DNA of 64,000 nucleotides from Reticulitermes lucifugus. Taxonomy: Eukaryota > Arthropoda > Insecta > Blattodea > Rhinotermitidae. Positions 1 through 10,026 of the stretch are shown piece by piece. The notes below the pieces were generated by a model, which made no database searches, had not been told where the DNA came from, and saw nothing but the letters and a program-made list of their open reading frames with translations. The position numbers and the translations under genes were made by a program. Positions within the stretch are counted from its first letter, which is position 1, and each line of letters starts with the position of its first letter. The DNA lies in NCBI GenBank assembly GCA_026260175.1, contig JAKCWW010000484.1:45277-109276 (forward strand). The letters run 5' to 3'.

Positions 1-173
1 TCATAAACTTTTTTCGTGAAAATATATTAAGCAGTCAGGTATCCGGATTCATAAAATTGTCATCTACAAAACATAGGCAGAGGAATTATCAGATTCCGGT
101 AACGGTGAAGATAGAACCAGTGGCTTCTTGAAACCCAAATGTTGCTTAAAATGTAATTGGGTAAGCTATAGAC

Positions 174-735
174 AACTAACTAACTAAGTAACTAGCTCCA
201 TGGAGCAGAGTCCTTCTTGAGAAGCTAGCAGGTCGTCAGCTAGTCAAGACATTCCCCGCGTTTTACAGAACCCGAAGGTTCATTACCACACTCACAACAG
301 CCCGCCAGGCGTCCCTATCCTGAGCCACATCAATCCAGTCCATATCCCCCATCCCATTTCTTGAAGATCCATTTTAATATTATCCTCCCATCTACGCCTG
401 GGTCTTCCNNNNNNNNNNNNNNNNNNNNNNNNNNNNNNNNNNNNNNNNNNNNNNNNNNNNNNNNNNNNNNNNNNNNNNNNNNNNNGTTCCTCGTTATGTA
501 GTCTTCTCCACTCCCCTGTTACCTCGTCCCTCTCAGACCCAAATATCCTGCTCAGCACCCTATTCTCGAATACCCTCAGTCTATTTTGCTCCCTCAGTGT
601 GAGAGAACAAGTTTCACACCCATACAAAACAATAGGCAACATTATAGTTCTGTATATCTTAATCTTTGTATTTTTGGATAGCAAACTGGAAGACAGAAGA
701 TTATGCACCGAATGATAATAAGCATTAAATTCAAA
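174..735 (-). mobile_element. Non-LTR retrotransposon, 5'-truncated 3' end (LINE family 1)
   Basis: On the minus strand this encodes the C-terminal part of a reverse-transcriptase polyprotein. Readable motifs are LYGCETCSLTL, RLRVFENRVLSRIFG, DEVTGEWRRLHNEE and [15 protein letters not shown], the region after the RT domain in RTE/Nimb-like LINEs; the exact clade is not resolved. The 3' end lies at the left and finishes in an (AGTT)n tail (aactaactaacta at 174-186 on the plus strand). The start of the element is lost: homology ends near 735, inside a sequence reading AYYHSVHNLLSSSLLS. Positions 409-485 are an assembly gap. Only about 150 codons remain, so it cannot encode an active enzyme. Related copies in this window are at 11161, 16360, 21757, 32819, 43218 and 52591. 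The LINE assignment is firm; the clade is inference. Confidence 0.85.
409..485. other. Assembly gap (77 N)
   Basis: A run of N inside LINE family 1. It falls between the GRPRRRW motif and the KLHNEE motif, where related copies carry about 30 residues. Confidence 1.
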
Positions 736-740
736 ATCTT

Positions 741-1179
741 CTCTTGTGAATTATACACAGATAAGTATACACTTGACGGATTTGTAAGAGATCTGTTTAA
801 CATACGCGTAAAATAAATTTATATTGGATTTGCTGTGTCTTTCTGTTTCAGTATTTAATGTCACAAAGTACTGAATGAATCTGGAATTAAATTGTTGTTA
901 GATCTCTGCATTAATCGAAATCATTTTTATTCATATCTGCAGTACATGAGCACTATATTATACGAAGCTCATGTCGAACGTACGCAGTTTTCTTAAAAAC
1001 GCTCGCCAATACAAATTCGTTATTTTTGTTCTTAAAATAAATGGAACAGAATATAATTTTCTTTGCTGTTCAATATTTCAAATATCCGATTTTACGCCAT
1101 AGTACAACACTCGGTGATTATTAAACCTTTCACTTATTGAGTCAATAATAGTTCGAAAATAATTTGTGCCAGAACAAAT
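741..1179. other. No feature seen
   Basis: AT-rich sequence with no recognisable coding or repeat signature. Confidence 0.5.
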
Positions 1180-1425
1180 AGAGCATGGGTGTCCAACCCG
1201 CTGCCCGGTCCGCCAAGTTGTATTATGCGGCCCGCGGTAACATTTGTAAATTGTGTACAGACTACAAAACGTTCGGAATAATTTAGGCAATTAGGTATAC
1301 CACTTTCTGTTATTTTTTTCCCACGTGCGGGTCGCGAGCCATCCCACAATATGGGGCGTGGCCCTTTGCCACGAAAAATTGGGAGATCAATGAAGTAGGG
1401 TATCCCCACACGCGTAACAGGCAGC
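1180..1425. other. GC-richer patch resembling a hAT-type transposon end
   Basis: The stretch opens with gggtgtccaacccgctgccc and gcggcccgcggtaac, and later carries gggtcgcgagccatccc. Wording of the type gtgtcnaac...cggcccgc is common at the ends of nonautonomous hAT elements, and a similar phrase occurs at 31621 beside a real hAT transposase relic. I find no inverted terminal repeat or target duplication, so this is a weak, inferred call. Open frames crossing it look like chance. Confidence 0.25.
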
Positions 1426-3385
1426 ATATACGAAAACGTAATTTAGACAAGGACGCGTTTTCCAGGAACACATTAATTCGCTAAGAACTGCCTGCATTTA
1501 TGTATGCAATAAACTGATATCAGGACCAATGGGTCAGGTACATCGCACAGACTCGTACGAGTACTCCTCCGTAAAAGACGTGTTCAGTCTCCTGTATACG
1601 AAAACAAATGCTTGTTCATCTTATAGTCCCTTCTGAAAAATAATTTCAAAGTGCGTATATAATGTTTCTCTGTTGAAAAGACACAAACATGTATCCCTGT
1701 ATGGAATGTACAAAACACGACCTTACGTTTCAGTGCAATGCTTCTCTTCCCGCTTCGCCTTTGCTTTTGTTGTGGCCTCTCTTTTGGAGGTAAACAAAAT
1801 TGTTTATCTTCTTTCTGTTCGAATTTATTTAGACAACTAAATATATGAGGCGCAGCACTGAAAGTGTAACGTATATATTTATCCTACAATTAATTTAAAC
1901 TGCATTTTTTATTGACCGTGAAAATTTGGGGCACAACTTATTTGTGTACGCAGTTTGCAGAATCCTGTTTTTCACCCATGACTAACACACATTTATTTGG
2001 ACGCAAGAAAAGTGTATGCAATTTTATTTCCTCAAATATACTGGTCAGTAATACACAACATGGTTTGCCGAGGGATATAGAGGGCATTTAATATTTATAC
2101 CCCACACCGCTGTCTTTATAACTTTTATGCCAAAACCAGTGTTTTAAGGTAACTCACATATACTGTATTACCAGACCCTGAAGTTTCCAAACGGTTAGTT
2201 TCAAAGCTCGCCATTTGACATCCTGTGGCAGTATCAACCACATTTCAGTTCCTAAAATCCTCCATAATTTATCGTTATCCATCTTCAAATTGTGGGTTTA
2301 TCAAGAGGATTCCCGTCCAAAATCTCTTTGAATTTCTCATATTTTCCCCTCCTAGCCCAGCCAACTGCAGCGTTCTGAATTCAGTATATTAAAAATACTA
2401 GGTGACCTGCTCGTTTAGCGAAGTCCTTCGTCAATGCGGCTCCAAATGGTACGCATAATTCATCTTTCTCAGAACCTAACATTTCTCTGAGCACTTTATT
2501 TTGAACTATTTTAATTTATGTCCAGACTAATATGAAACAAGTGGTAAAGTTATTGTTATGTACATCCGGTTTTTCGGGGTTTTAAAAGTTAATTTTATAA
2601 TAACGGTGTAGAATTTGTATATGAAGAAGTTCCAGAGCTCCAGACGCCAACATTTCCATATGAATCTGCACACAGGAATGAGGCGGACGGCTGAAATTAA
2701 TTTAGTGTTCACCTAAGCGCCTGAAATTCAAATTAATGGAACACCTCCATTGCCTCTGGTCGCTCTTTCACGCTCCTCAGCTCGGATATATAAAGATTAC
2801 ACCACTGTTACACTGACCTAATTTTCTGCTTTATCCCCATTTTCACATTCTAATTAAAACTATAAACTAAAATATGCATTCTTCTGGATTAAAGTATTAT
2901 ATTTTTAGGAGTATTAAAGATGCTGTTCATAGCCAACATTGGCTAATGGATAAATTTAATTATAATATAAGCAAATTTTGTGCTGTACACCCTGAATATT
3001 TCGTCCTTTTCTGCCGTAAGGGTCGCTTTTGCATATTAAAACTTAAATTGGATATTAGCCAGACTTTCACTCAGTAGGGTTCCTGTTTCTACGTGTAGCA
3101 TAATCGCAGAGTGTCGTACAGACATTCAGTTACGATAGTCTGTACCTTACTGGTCTGAATGTGAACAGCTCCGTAAGCCTGAAGCAAGTTTAAAAAACAA
3201 CGCGAAATATATCTCATAAATAAATGATTCCGAAATTTAAAATTTATTTTTCCACAAAACTTTGATTAATGCATGTAAAGCCACTAATAATATCCTGTCC
3301 CTGTTATAATGCGTGTATAGTCTGACTGAGTACTGAAGGCGGAAGGTAACTTTCCCTACTTCACATTTCAGCGTATCCGAATAGT
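1426..3385. other. No feature seen
   Basis: AT-rich. Short frames at 2527-2712 (minus) and 2874-3077 (plus) are below what chance gives and match nothing I know. Confidence 0.5.
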
Positions 3386-3910
3386 ATGCAATTTCCATCC
3401 CAAACACTTCCACACCTTCCGTACAATCACAGCGTAATTACTAATAAAAAGAGATTGAAAACCGTGTACTCTGTGATGGAGTATGCCGATTTTGTCAAGG
3501 TGTTCTTAAGTTTCAAAATGTCGTATGGTTTTGCGATACACGTTTATATTAAGTTTGCCATCGTTGAACCAGCGCAGTCTATAGACCACCACGATATTTC
3601 AAATACTATTGATAGCAAATCCGCGATCACGGTTGCGGAAACAGCAATTAGTGACGTGTCATCTTGTTCAGTTTTTCCAGTTTTCTACGTGAAAAGAGCA
3701 CTCAGATTATTGGCCACAAAAATGTTCGACATTTCTGTTCTTATTTTTGGTTTATTTATCTATGTTTATTCATCATCACACTGTCCTTTTTACATACTAG
3801 GTAATAGTGTGTTCTATACTGCGTACTTACTATACCGATTTTCTTCAGTTTTAGTTTTTATTGAACTTCAGAGCCTTGAAAATAGAAAGTGGCGGAGTTG
3901 CTATAGATGA
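3386..3910 (+). CDS. Unassigned ORF, 174 codons, hydrophobic C-terminal half
   Basis: This is the longest uninterrupted frame in the window. It starts MQFPSQTLPHLPYN; a second in-frame Met begins MEYADFVKVFLSF. Two hydrophobic stretches are visible at about residues 112-126 (FDISVLIFGLFIYVY) and 134-157 (near FYTAYLLYRFSSVLVF), which could be membrane segments. A pyrimidine stretch ending in cag (about 3362-3371) lies just upstream and could be a splice acceptor. A short polypeptide with this pattern could be one exon of a fast-evolving receptor such as an insect gustatory receptor, but I see no diagnostic motif, so this is speculation. A chance ORF is also possible; my rough estimate for this base composition is a few per cent for the whole window. 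Confidence 0.18.
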   Translation: MQFPSQTLPHLPYNHSVITNKKRLKTVYSVMEYADFVKVFLSFKMSYGFAIHVYIKFAIVEPAQSIDHHDISNTIDSKSAITVAETAISDVSSCSVFPVFYVKRALRLLATKMFDISVLIFGLFIYVYSSSHCPFYILGNSVFYTAYLLYRFSSVLVFIELQSLENRKWRSCYR

Positions 3911-4739
3911 ACCACCTGAGGGCTTCACGAATGAACCCATGGACCGACAATTCACGAATCTATGCATTCTGTTAAAGATAGCCGGTGTGTACAAACTCTT
4001 CCGACTGTTATTTAAATGGTAATGATTCTACGCCTATGTTTATGTATTATTCTATAATTATGTGCAACTATCACGAAGTTTCAAGTGAAATTATTGTACT
4101 TATGCAACCCTATTGAGGATTTAATTTTCAGCTTCTTTTGTAAGATGCCAAAAGTTGTTAAATACCGAAGGGAAGATGGGAGCCTGAAAATATGGAGGGA
4201 AGCTTGAATCATATTTTTAAGCACTATTTATGCCAAAACTAAGTTTCTGAGTTGATAGCTACAGGTTTTGCAGTTTCTTTGATATTACGCCCTAATGATT
4301 TAATACTTCGCATGAAATGGGACTTATACGTAATCGTGTTTTCAATTCTAAGAGTTAAATGGATTATATTGCCCAAATTATCCTAGCATACGTAACAATA
4401 TACAGTGCAGGTCAGTTGTCTTGTACACCAAAAAGAAAAACAGTTATTCACATTCATATGTTTCATTATAATATTTTGTTTTTTACGTCCACTTGAACTG
4501 CTAAATAATACAGTTTTATGTTACTGCATTATTAAAGTATATTTTCCTATATTATGTGTACAGTCCATTATGGAAGCAGTATCGTCCATTCATGGGACCC
4601 TATTGCTATGAATGGACCAATTACAAGGCTTAATAATATAGTTTTTCGAACAGTTATTGATGAGTAAGATTTGCGAAATATGGTTGAGTAATGAAGAACA
4701 GAGTAAGGTACTTAAGAAATATTTGTTGTCTTTCTATGT
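3911..4739. other. No feature seen
   Basis: AT-rich sequence with no recognised repeat. A 68-codon frame at 4405-4611 has no family signature. Confidence 0.45.
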
Positions 4740-5310
4740 GCAGTACGTTCCCTTACTTTTGTCGATAATGCTTACCAGGTCCATCGAAGACGAGCTGTTC
4801 CTAAGTTGATGTGGAATGTAGGATAGAAATTTATTTAGGCCCCTAAATGAAGTATGGCTTTCATTGGGGCCATTTTTATGAAACTCACAGTCACCGAATG
4901 AATTTATGTAGTCATGTATACAGAATATTACCAAAACTGGATAAAAAATTTAGGAGATATGGCAAACTTTTATTTACACTTTGAAGTACAGTATATCTTT
5001 CATTGCATCAAGTTCATGAAACTCATGATTACTCAATGGCAATAAGTGGACAACATGTGTACCAAATTTTACCAAAACTGATCCCGAAATGTGGAAGGTA
5101 AGTTTACAAATTCAATTAAAGCTTTAAGTAAAGTTTGACTGTCACTGGTCCGAATTTCACGAAACTCACGCCTAATCGACAGCGTTTTGTAAAACAAAAC
5201 TCCTGTAACGTACTTCATGAAAATCCATCAAACGGTTTGGCCGCTGATATTAGTCATTCACGGACGGTCTTGATCCCCACGTAAGGTTTTCTTCTTCAAT
5301 TCCTAAAGAA
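4740..5310 (-). repeat. ~140-bp tandem-unit repeat element, copy 1
   Basis: Read on the minus strand, the element begins near 5310 with a head (aagaagaaaaccttacgtgg ... gaccgtccgtgaatgactaa) matching the heads of copies 2-4. It then runs through units anchored by gattttcatgaagtacgtta (about 5212), cagttttggtaaaatttggt (about 5070) and the same phrase again near 4928, giving spacings of about 142 and 142 bp. A second anchor per unit is of the type gagtttcatgaa...(c/g)caatgaaag. No coding frame is conserved between units. The left limit near 4740 is approximate. It lies divergently from copy 2, with heads about 300 bp apart. Confidence 0.6.
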
Positions 5311-5610
5311 CTCCTAACAAGCAAAATCGTTAATGTTATTTACTTGCGTATAACTTCTGCATATAACTTATTTGTGTATGCACGGCACACCTAAACGTAA
5401 TTTGAATATTCCAGTATAAACAGACATGTAAAACATTTCTTTTATTTATTACAAGACATTTATAACCACCTCTTCTATGTGTTGTAGAGGACGTGATTTT
5501 AGGAAAGATATTCATTGCATGTGTAGTGCGAGTACACTAAATATGAAAATGTTTTAAAACAGGAAAGTAGGCTACCTAAATGACCAATAATAATACAAAT
5601 AAAATCTTTG

Positions 5611-6613
5611 TTAGGCATTCTTAAGAAAGAAAAGAACACCTTACGTGCAGAACACTCATATCCAACTTTTATTCTGTCTCTCGTATATTCATGAAATTCA
5701 GTACAGGATTTCTGTACAAGTGTTCTCGAACAAACATGAGTTTCGCGGAAAACGGCGCAGTTACAATCATACTCTACTTAAAGGCGTAAATGGTTTTATG
5801 CCTGTAACTTACGTTATTTCTTGACCGATTTGGGTGAAATTCAAAATATAAGATCTCCAAGTAACGTAATTCCGCAATTGTTAATTTGTGAAAATCGATA
5901 CAGTGAACGACATATTGTACATAAGGGCGTAAGTGAAATTTCTCAGTATGTTTCACATATTTTATTCAATATGGATAAAGTTCGATACACGAATTGCCAA
6001 CCGAACTTTGAGTTTGCGTTCCGTGAAAGTCGACCAGTGAAAGGGATTCTTTACCTAAGGAAGCAAATAACTTTTTTTATTGAAGGCCCCGTAGCAGATG
6101 GTACGGACGCTTCACAGCTTTGAAAGCTTATTGTGCAACCTTGTGATGAAGATGATGAGGATTTTCTGCTTTTCCTATGTAATGGACTGAAATTGACAGG
6201 GGAAAACCGAAGTACGCGGAGAAAAACCTGTCCCAGTGTCACTTTGTCCACTACAAATCCCACATGGACCAACCCGAGATCTAACCCGGGCCTCCGCTGT
6301 GAAAAGCCGGCGTCTAACCGCCTGAGCCATGGCACGCCCATGGAAATGACTTTCTATCCATTGCTTCTAATTGTATAGTCCGATTTGGGTGAAATTTGAT
6401 ACAAGAAATATGTGCATAATGCTTTTGGAAGAACTTATAATTTTCGTGAAAATCGGCGCAGCAAAGGCTGTACTTTTCTTATGGGCGTAACCGAAATTAT
6501 ATTTACGTGTGACCGTGAAACCGTATGGTATTTTTAAGTAAAGAACGCCTTGCTAAAATCTGTGTACTACGTCAAGGAGTATACCACTTGTAGTTTCGTT
6601 ATTTTGAAGGTAA
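5611..6613 (+). repeat. ~140-bp tandem-unit repeat element, copy 2 (interrupted by a SINE)
   Basis: The head is ttaggcattcttaagaaaga followed by aaaagaacacctta. Units are anchored by tattcatgaaattcagtaca (about 5685), ccgatttgggtgaaattcaa (5823), a weaker version near 5962, and, after the SINE at 6077-6343, ccgatttgggtgaaatttga (about 6379). Spacing is about 138-140 bp. A second anchor, tttcgtgaaaatcggcgcag, is clear near 6440. The tail, taagtaaagaacgccttg ... gtgtactacgtca (6533-6580), matches the tails of copies 3 and 4. The frame at 5821-6123 crosses repeat units and part of the SINE and is not a gene. Confidence 0.65.
6077..6343 (-). mobile_element. tRNA-derived SINE inserted in repeat copy 2
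   Basis: On the minus strand the 5' end reads gcgtgccatggctcaggcgg, with an A-box-like segment (tggctcaggcggttagacgc) and a B-box-like segment (cccgggttagatctcggg), the internal pol III promoter of a tRNA-like head. The 3' end is a short A-rich tail (cttcaataaaaa). Imperfect target-site duplications flank it: aaataacttttt at 6065-6076 and aaatgactttct at 6344-6355 (10 of 12 match). The frame on this strand, MGVPWLRRLDAGFSQRRPG and onward, is an accident of the tRNA head, not a gene. I remember this SINE family as common in cockroach and termite sequence. Confidence 0.8.
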
Positions 6614-6999
6614 CAAAACTGTAAATTTCTGCTTTGGCGCAGGTCTTTACGTCTTTTCGTACCTCCGCCCTAAATGTCCTGTGGTATAAGTTCTCGCCGC
6701 TTTTAAATCCGTCGTTCTGATCGATTCCAACTGGGCAAGTGCCGAATGAAAGGCAAATGCTTTACAGCTTCAGCCACTTTCCTCGGTGAGACGCTGTTTT
6801 TAAATATCATTATAGTAAGAATAAAGCACATCTGTATGAAATTAATAAGTAGAAGTATTTTGTCTTTTACATATACATTTACGACTAATATGTAGTAATA
6901 GATGTAAACTACAACTTATAAATAATGTAAGGACAATTACCTTGGGGTAGATTAACGCCCTAAAGAAAATATGTGTTACATAACCACATGGGGGATTTA
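6614..6999. other. No feature seen
   Basis: No recognised gene or repeat between the tandem-unit element and the LINE at 7000. Confidence 0.5.
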
Positions 7000-7451
7000 G
7001 TGCCTGCGAGCATAGCTTTGTATGATGACGAAACGTGGACACTTCGGTAAGTAGATCAGAAATACCTGGGAAGTTTTGAAATGTGGTTGTGGAGAAGGAT
7101 GGAGAAGATCAGTTGAACAGATCGTGTGAGAAATTAATAAGTACTATATAGAGTCAATTTGGAGGGTAATATCCTACTTGCAATAAAAAGAATGAATGCT
7201 AACTTGATTGGTCACATTTTGCGTAGGAACTGCCTTTTAAAACACGTTATTGAAGGAAAGATAGAGGGAAGGACAGAAATGACAGGAAGACGAGAAAGAA
7301 GACGTAAGCAGCTACTAGATGACCTGAAGTAAAATAGAGGATACTGGAAATTGAAAGAGGAAGCACTAGATGGCATTCTGTGGAGAACTCGCTTTTGAAG
7401 AGGCTATGGGCCTGTCGTAATACAGACTACAGAATGAATGAATGAATGAAT
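7000..7451 (+). mobile_element. Non-LTR retrotransposon 3' fragment (LINE family 2)
   Basis: Plus-strand relic of an RT C-terminal region. With stops and one shift ignored it reads LYDDETWTLR, VDQKYLGSFEMWLWRRMEK, NLIGHILRRNCLLKHVIEGK, GRRERRRKQLLDDL and RTRF.RGYGPVV. The ETWTLR and GHILRRN motifs are typical of the region after RT in Jockey/RTE-type elements. It ends in a (GAAT)n tail at 7432-7451. In-frame stops and substitutions show it is dead. A younger fragment of the same family lies at 32381-32557. The element's 5' portion is absent. Confidence 0.8.
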
Positions 7452-7643
7452 CAGGCCCCCGCTACTCGATGATGTGTGCAAAAGCGATCTGCTTCGCGTT
7501 ATTTTTATAGAATGCAAGAATGCGAATGTGGTAGGGGAGAAAGGGCAATTGCCACTACACTGACTGTAGCAGGAATATGACATGAATTATGGAAACCATG
7601 AAAAGTATGCAGCATCCCATTGCAGAACCCGTTAGGGTTCCAA
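7452..7643. other. No feature seen
   Basis: Sequence between the LINE tail and a hairpin, nothing recognised. Confidence 0.4.
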
Positions 7644-7673
7644 AATAAGACTTCGACAAGTCGGAGTTTTATT
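7644..7673. other. 14-bp-arm hairpin
   Basis: The arms aataagacttcgac and gtcggagttttatt are separated by only aa and pair over 14 positions with two G-T wobbles. It may be part of an unrecognised repeat; no run of T consistent with a pol III terminator follows directly. Confidence 0.5.
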
Positions 7674-9633
7674 CCGCAAGGAAGCGACCTGCCCTATGTT
7701 CTTCCTGAAATTTATCAGTAAAGGGAAGTCCCCTGGTCCCGTTACGATCGGTGTGCAATGTGGGAATGCCACCTCTTTACCCTCCAAAGTCGGTAGAATG
7801 ACTACTCCTTTTCATCTTCCTAGAAGTGTTGCTCTCTCTACAGCCATAAAATTGGTTATCACGTGTAGCTCGAGTGCCAGAAGAGCGAATAGCATATAAA
7901 CTAACCTATTAAAACATAAACCAAAAGGTAGGATAGAATCGACAAACCCACAAAACGGTGAATAAATGAAGCGAGGCTACAAACCTAATACGTACAGGAA
8001 GAAGATCAAAGTGAATGATTACTTTAGAATACTTTCTTACGTTTAGTGCATTACTTTAGAATACTTTCGTACGTTTAGTCTCTGTTTAAACCGCAGGTCT
8101 TCCAGAGAAATAACGCATTTAAAAGTACAAGAAGACAGAGAATTTGTCCTTGATAATAATGAGAGAATTGAGCTCTTTACAATCTCAATGAACAGGTCGG
8201 CACATTAAAATCCCTCTACATTATATTTTGTATGAAATTTCGTTCTTAAGACAACTCTATGAACGTAATAAGGTGGACGTAAACGAAGTTATAACGGGCG
8301 AAACGAACTATAAATATAAAAGGTAATAAGCAGTTCACAGGAGGAACACTACATAAACATTTGTAGAGTGAACATGACATCACAGTTCACCGTAAAACAC
8401 AATCAAGCCTACCTTTCTACAGAATTAACATTAAACGAGTAAAGTTCGTACATGTCCAAGGGATGCGTTGGCACGTCTAATAGTCTCTGCTCATTTGAAC
8501 GGGACGTCTTTAAAATATTAGAGGCTCAATCCACAGTGGTGCTAAGACTACATTCATGCCCAGTAGTGTTACTGGCTATTGGAGCACACAAATACATCGT
8601 GCAATTGTTACACACTATGCCATATTGCTATGAGACGGAGTGAATATTTGTTGAAATCTATTTACTGTACGTGTTCAACGAGATAATTCAAATGTACATT
8701 TTCTGCTTCTATGCAGAAACAAACACGTAGTTTGAGGCTCAGAATTTACTGTAATGTGAAAAGTTCGTTACCTTGCAGAGATACACCCTCATTTAATTAT
8801 GTGGAACGTGTACATGCCTAAATTAATTTCATAAAAATATACATGTTTGCAATATGTGAAATATGCCTAAATTCATTTCAGCTTAGCTTTTTCTAACGGC
8901 TCCTACCTGCAGGGCTAAAGAGATACAGATTTTAAAAAATCGACCATTGTTGTGCCTCGTACTTTGTATGAGTACAGAACTTGTACCTCAGAATCAGGAA
9001 AGGGAATAGACCAAAGGCATTTGAAAACAAAGCGTTAGGGAGAATATTTACACTTAGGAGAGAGGAAGTAAACGTATGGTGGAGATAAAAAGTTAGAGAT
9101 ATAGGTTTGGATGGACCGAACATATTTCGAGTTCTGGGTGGAACTCCTAAAGTTTACCTTCGTATTCGAAGAAATACAAAATTTTCTGTATTTTTGTAAA
9201 TGCAGTTATAAAATTAAATTACGGAAGGATGGCATCACTATACACAATCAGTTCTTAATGTTTTAAATTGTAAAGAAAAGTATTATTTTATTTACTGAAT
9301 CTACTAGTGTGAAAATCGCACTAAACGCTTTGTGGCTTACTTATATCCTAAAAACAATTCAAAAATCGGGATCTTTTCCTCCTCGAGCGGAGTAAAATTG
9401 TCTTTACAAGTTTTTCTCCTTATCGACCATCAAGGTGGCCATCTAATATTCGGAGGATGATACTGCCTCCTATCTTGAAGACTGGAGCAATACATTTTTC
9501 CTAAACACTGGTTACATACCATAATGCACGTTGCCTAACTATGAATCCTCACTGCTAGGCAAACCTCATGTCTCATTGGCCCTGTTTGCAATTTCAAAGC
9601 GACCTGGAACTCCATGCAGCGTTAATAGTTATG
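7674..9633. other. Unannotated stretch
   Basis: Contains only the short tandem duplication listed at 8018. Frames at 7696-7899, 8452-8643 and 8932-9123 are short and unrecognised. Confidence 0.45.
8018..8079 (+). repeat. Direct duplication, ~32-bp unit x2
   Basis: The unit attactttagaatactttc(t/g)tacgtttagt occurs twice back to back, at 8018-8049 and 8050-8079, with one internal difference. The near identity implies a recent local duplication. Confidence 0.9.
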
Positions 9634-9800
9634 TGGGATGTGACGCCGTGTAATTCAGCAGACACGTACCAACGTTTCGAAGGAACCTGCTGCCTAAATG
9701 TTTAGGGTGCGAGACTCTTCTATTCCCAAGTTCCAATGAGCAAGTTTCACCTAAACGTTGATACCTATCTATGTAACAAACTACACGGCCTCACATCCCA
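9634..9800. repeat. Foldback element
   Basis: The outer arms tgggatgtgacgccgtgta (9634-9652) and tacacggcctcacatccca (9782-9800) are inverted repeats matching at 18 of 19 positions. Inside are a second, weaker inverted pair, ccaacgtttcgaagg on the left and cctaaacgttgatacc on the right. The wording aacgtttcgaaggaac...tgcct also occurs at 24150 and 26570. There is no coding capacity, and the size suits a MITE or foldback repeat. Confidence 0.7.
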
Positions 9801-9985
9801 GAAGAGATCAGTCTTCACAGTCACTGCCGTCAGAACCTCAGTTAACATACCGCGTCAGCATTTCTGAAAGATCTGTGATTATATTACGTGAGATAACGTT
9901 TTTGTCTTTACCTGAGTAAGATACACCTGCTTTTAAATTTATAGTGTGTAAAGTCCACCTGCTTTAGCACTTAGTATCACTTGCG

Positions 9986-10026
9986 AGATACGCGTTTCGA
10001 CGTCTTTCACGCCATCATCAGTATCT
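9986..10026 (-). other. Hammerhead-like hairpin motif
   Basis: On the minus strand: a closing stem agata/tatct, then CTGATGA, a T, an inner stem ggcg/cgtc, then GAAAC. The order stem - CTGANGA - stem - GAAA - stem is that of a hammerhead ribozyme core. However, the extra T before the inner stem and the lack of a clear UH cleavage site argue against a functional one. Similar motifs lie at 12532, 17749, 17978, 29978, 30528 and elsewhere. Confidence 0.4.

Noticed and set aside
6051-6341. 96-codon minus frame MGVPWLRRLDAGFSQ
   Set aside because: It is the translation of a tRNA-derived SINE head with target duplications on both sides.
9986-10026. Calling the GAAAC hairpin a functional hammerhead ribozyme
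   Set aside because: The extra T next to the core and the missing cleavage triplet prevent a confident call; kept as a hammerhead-like motif only.
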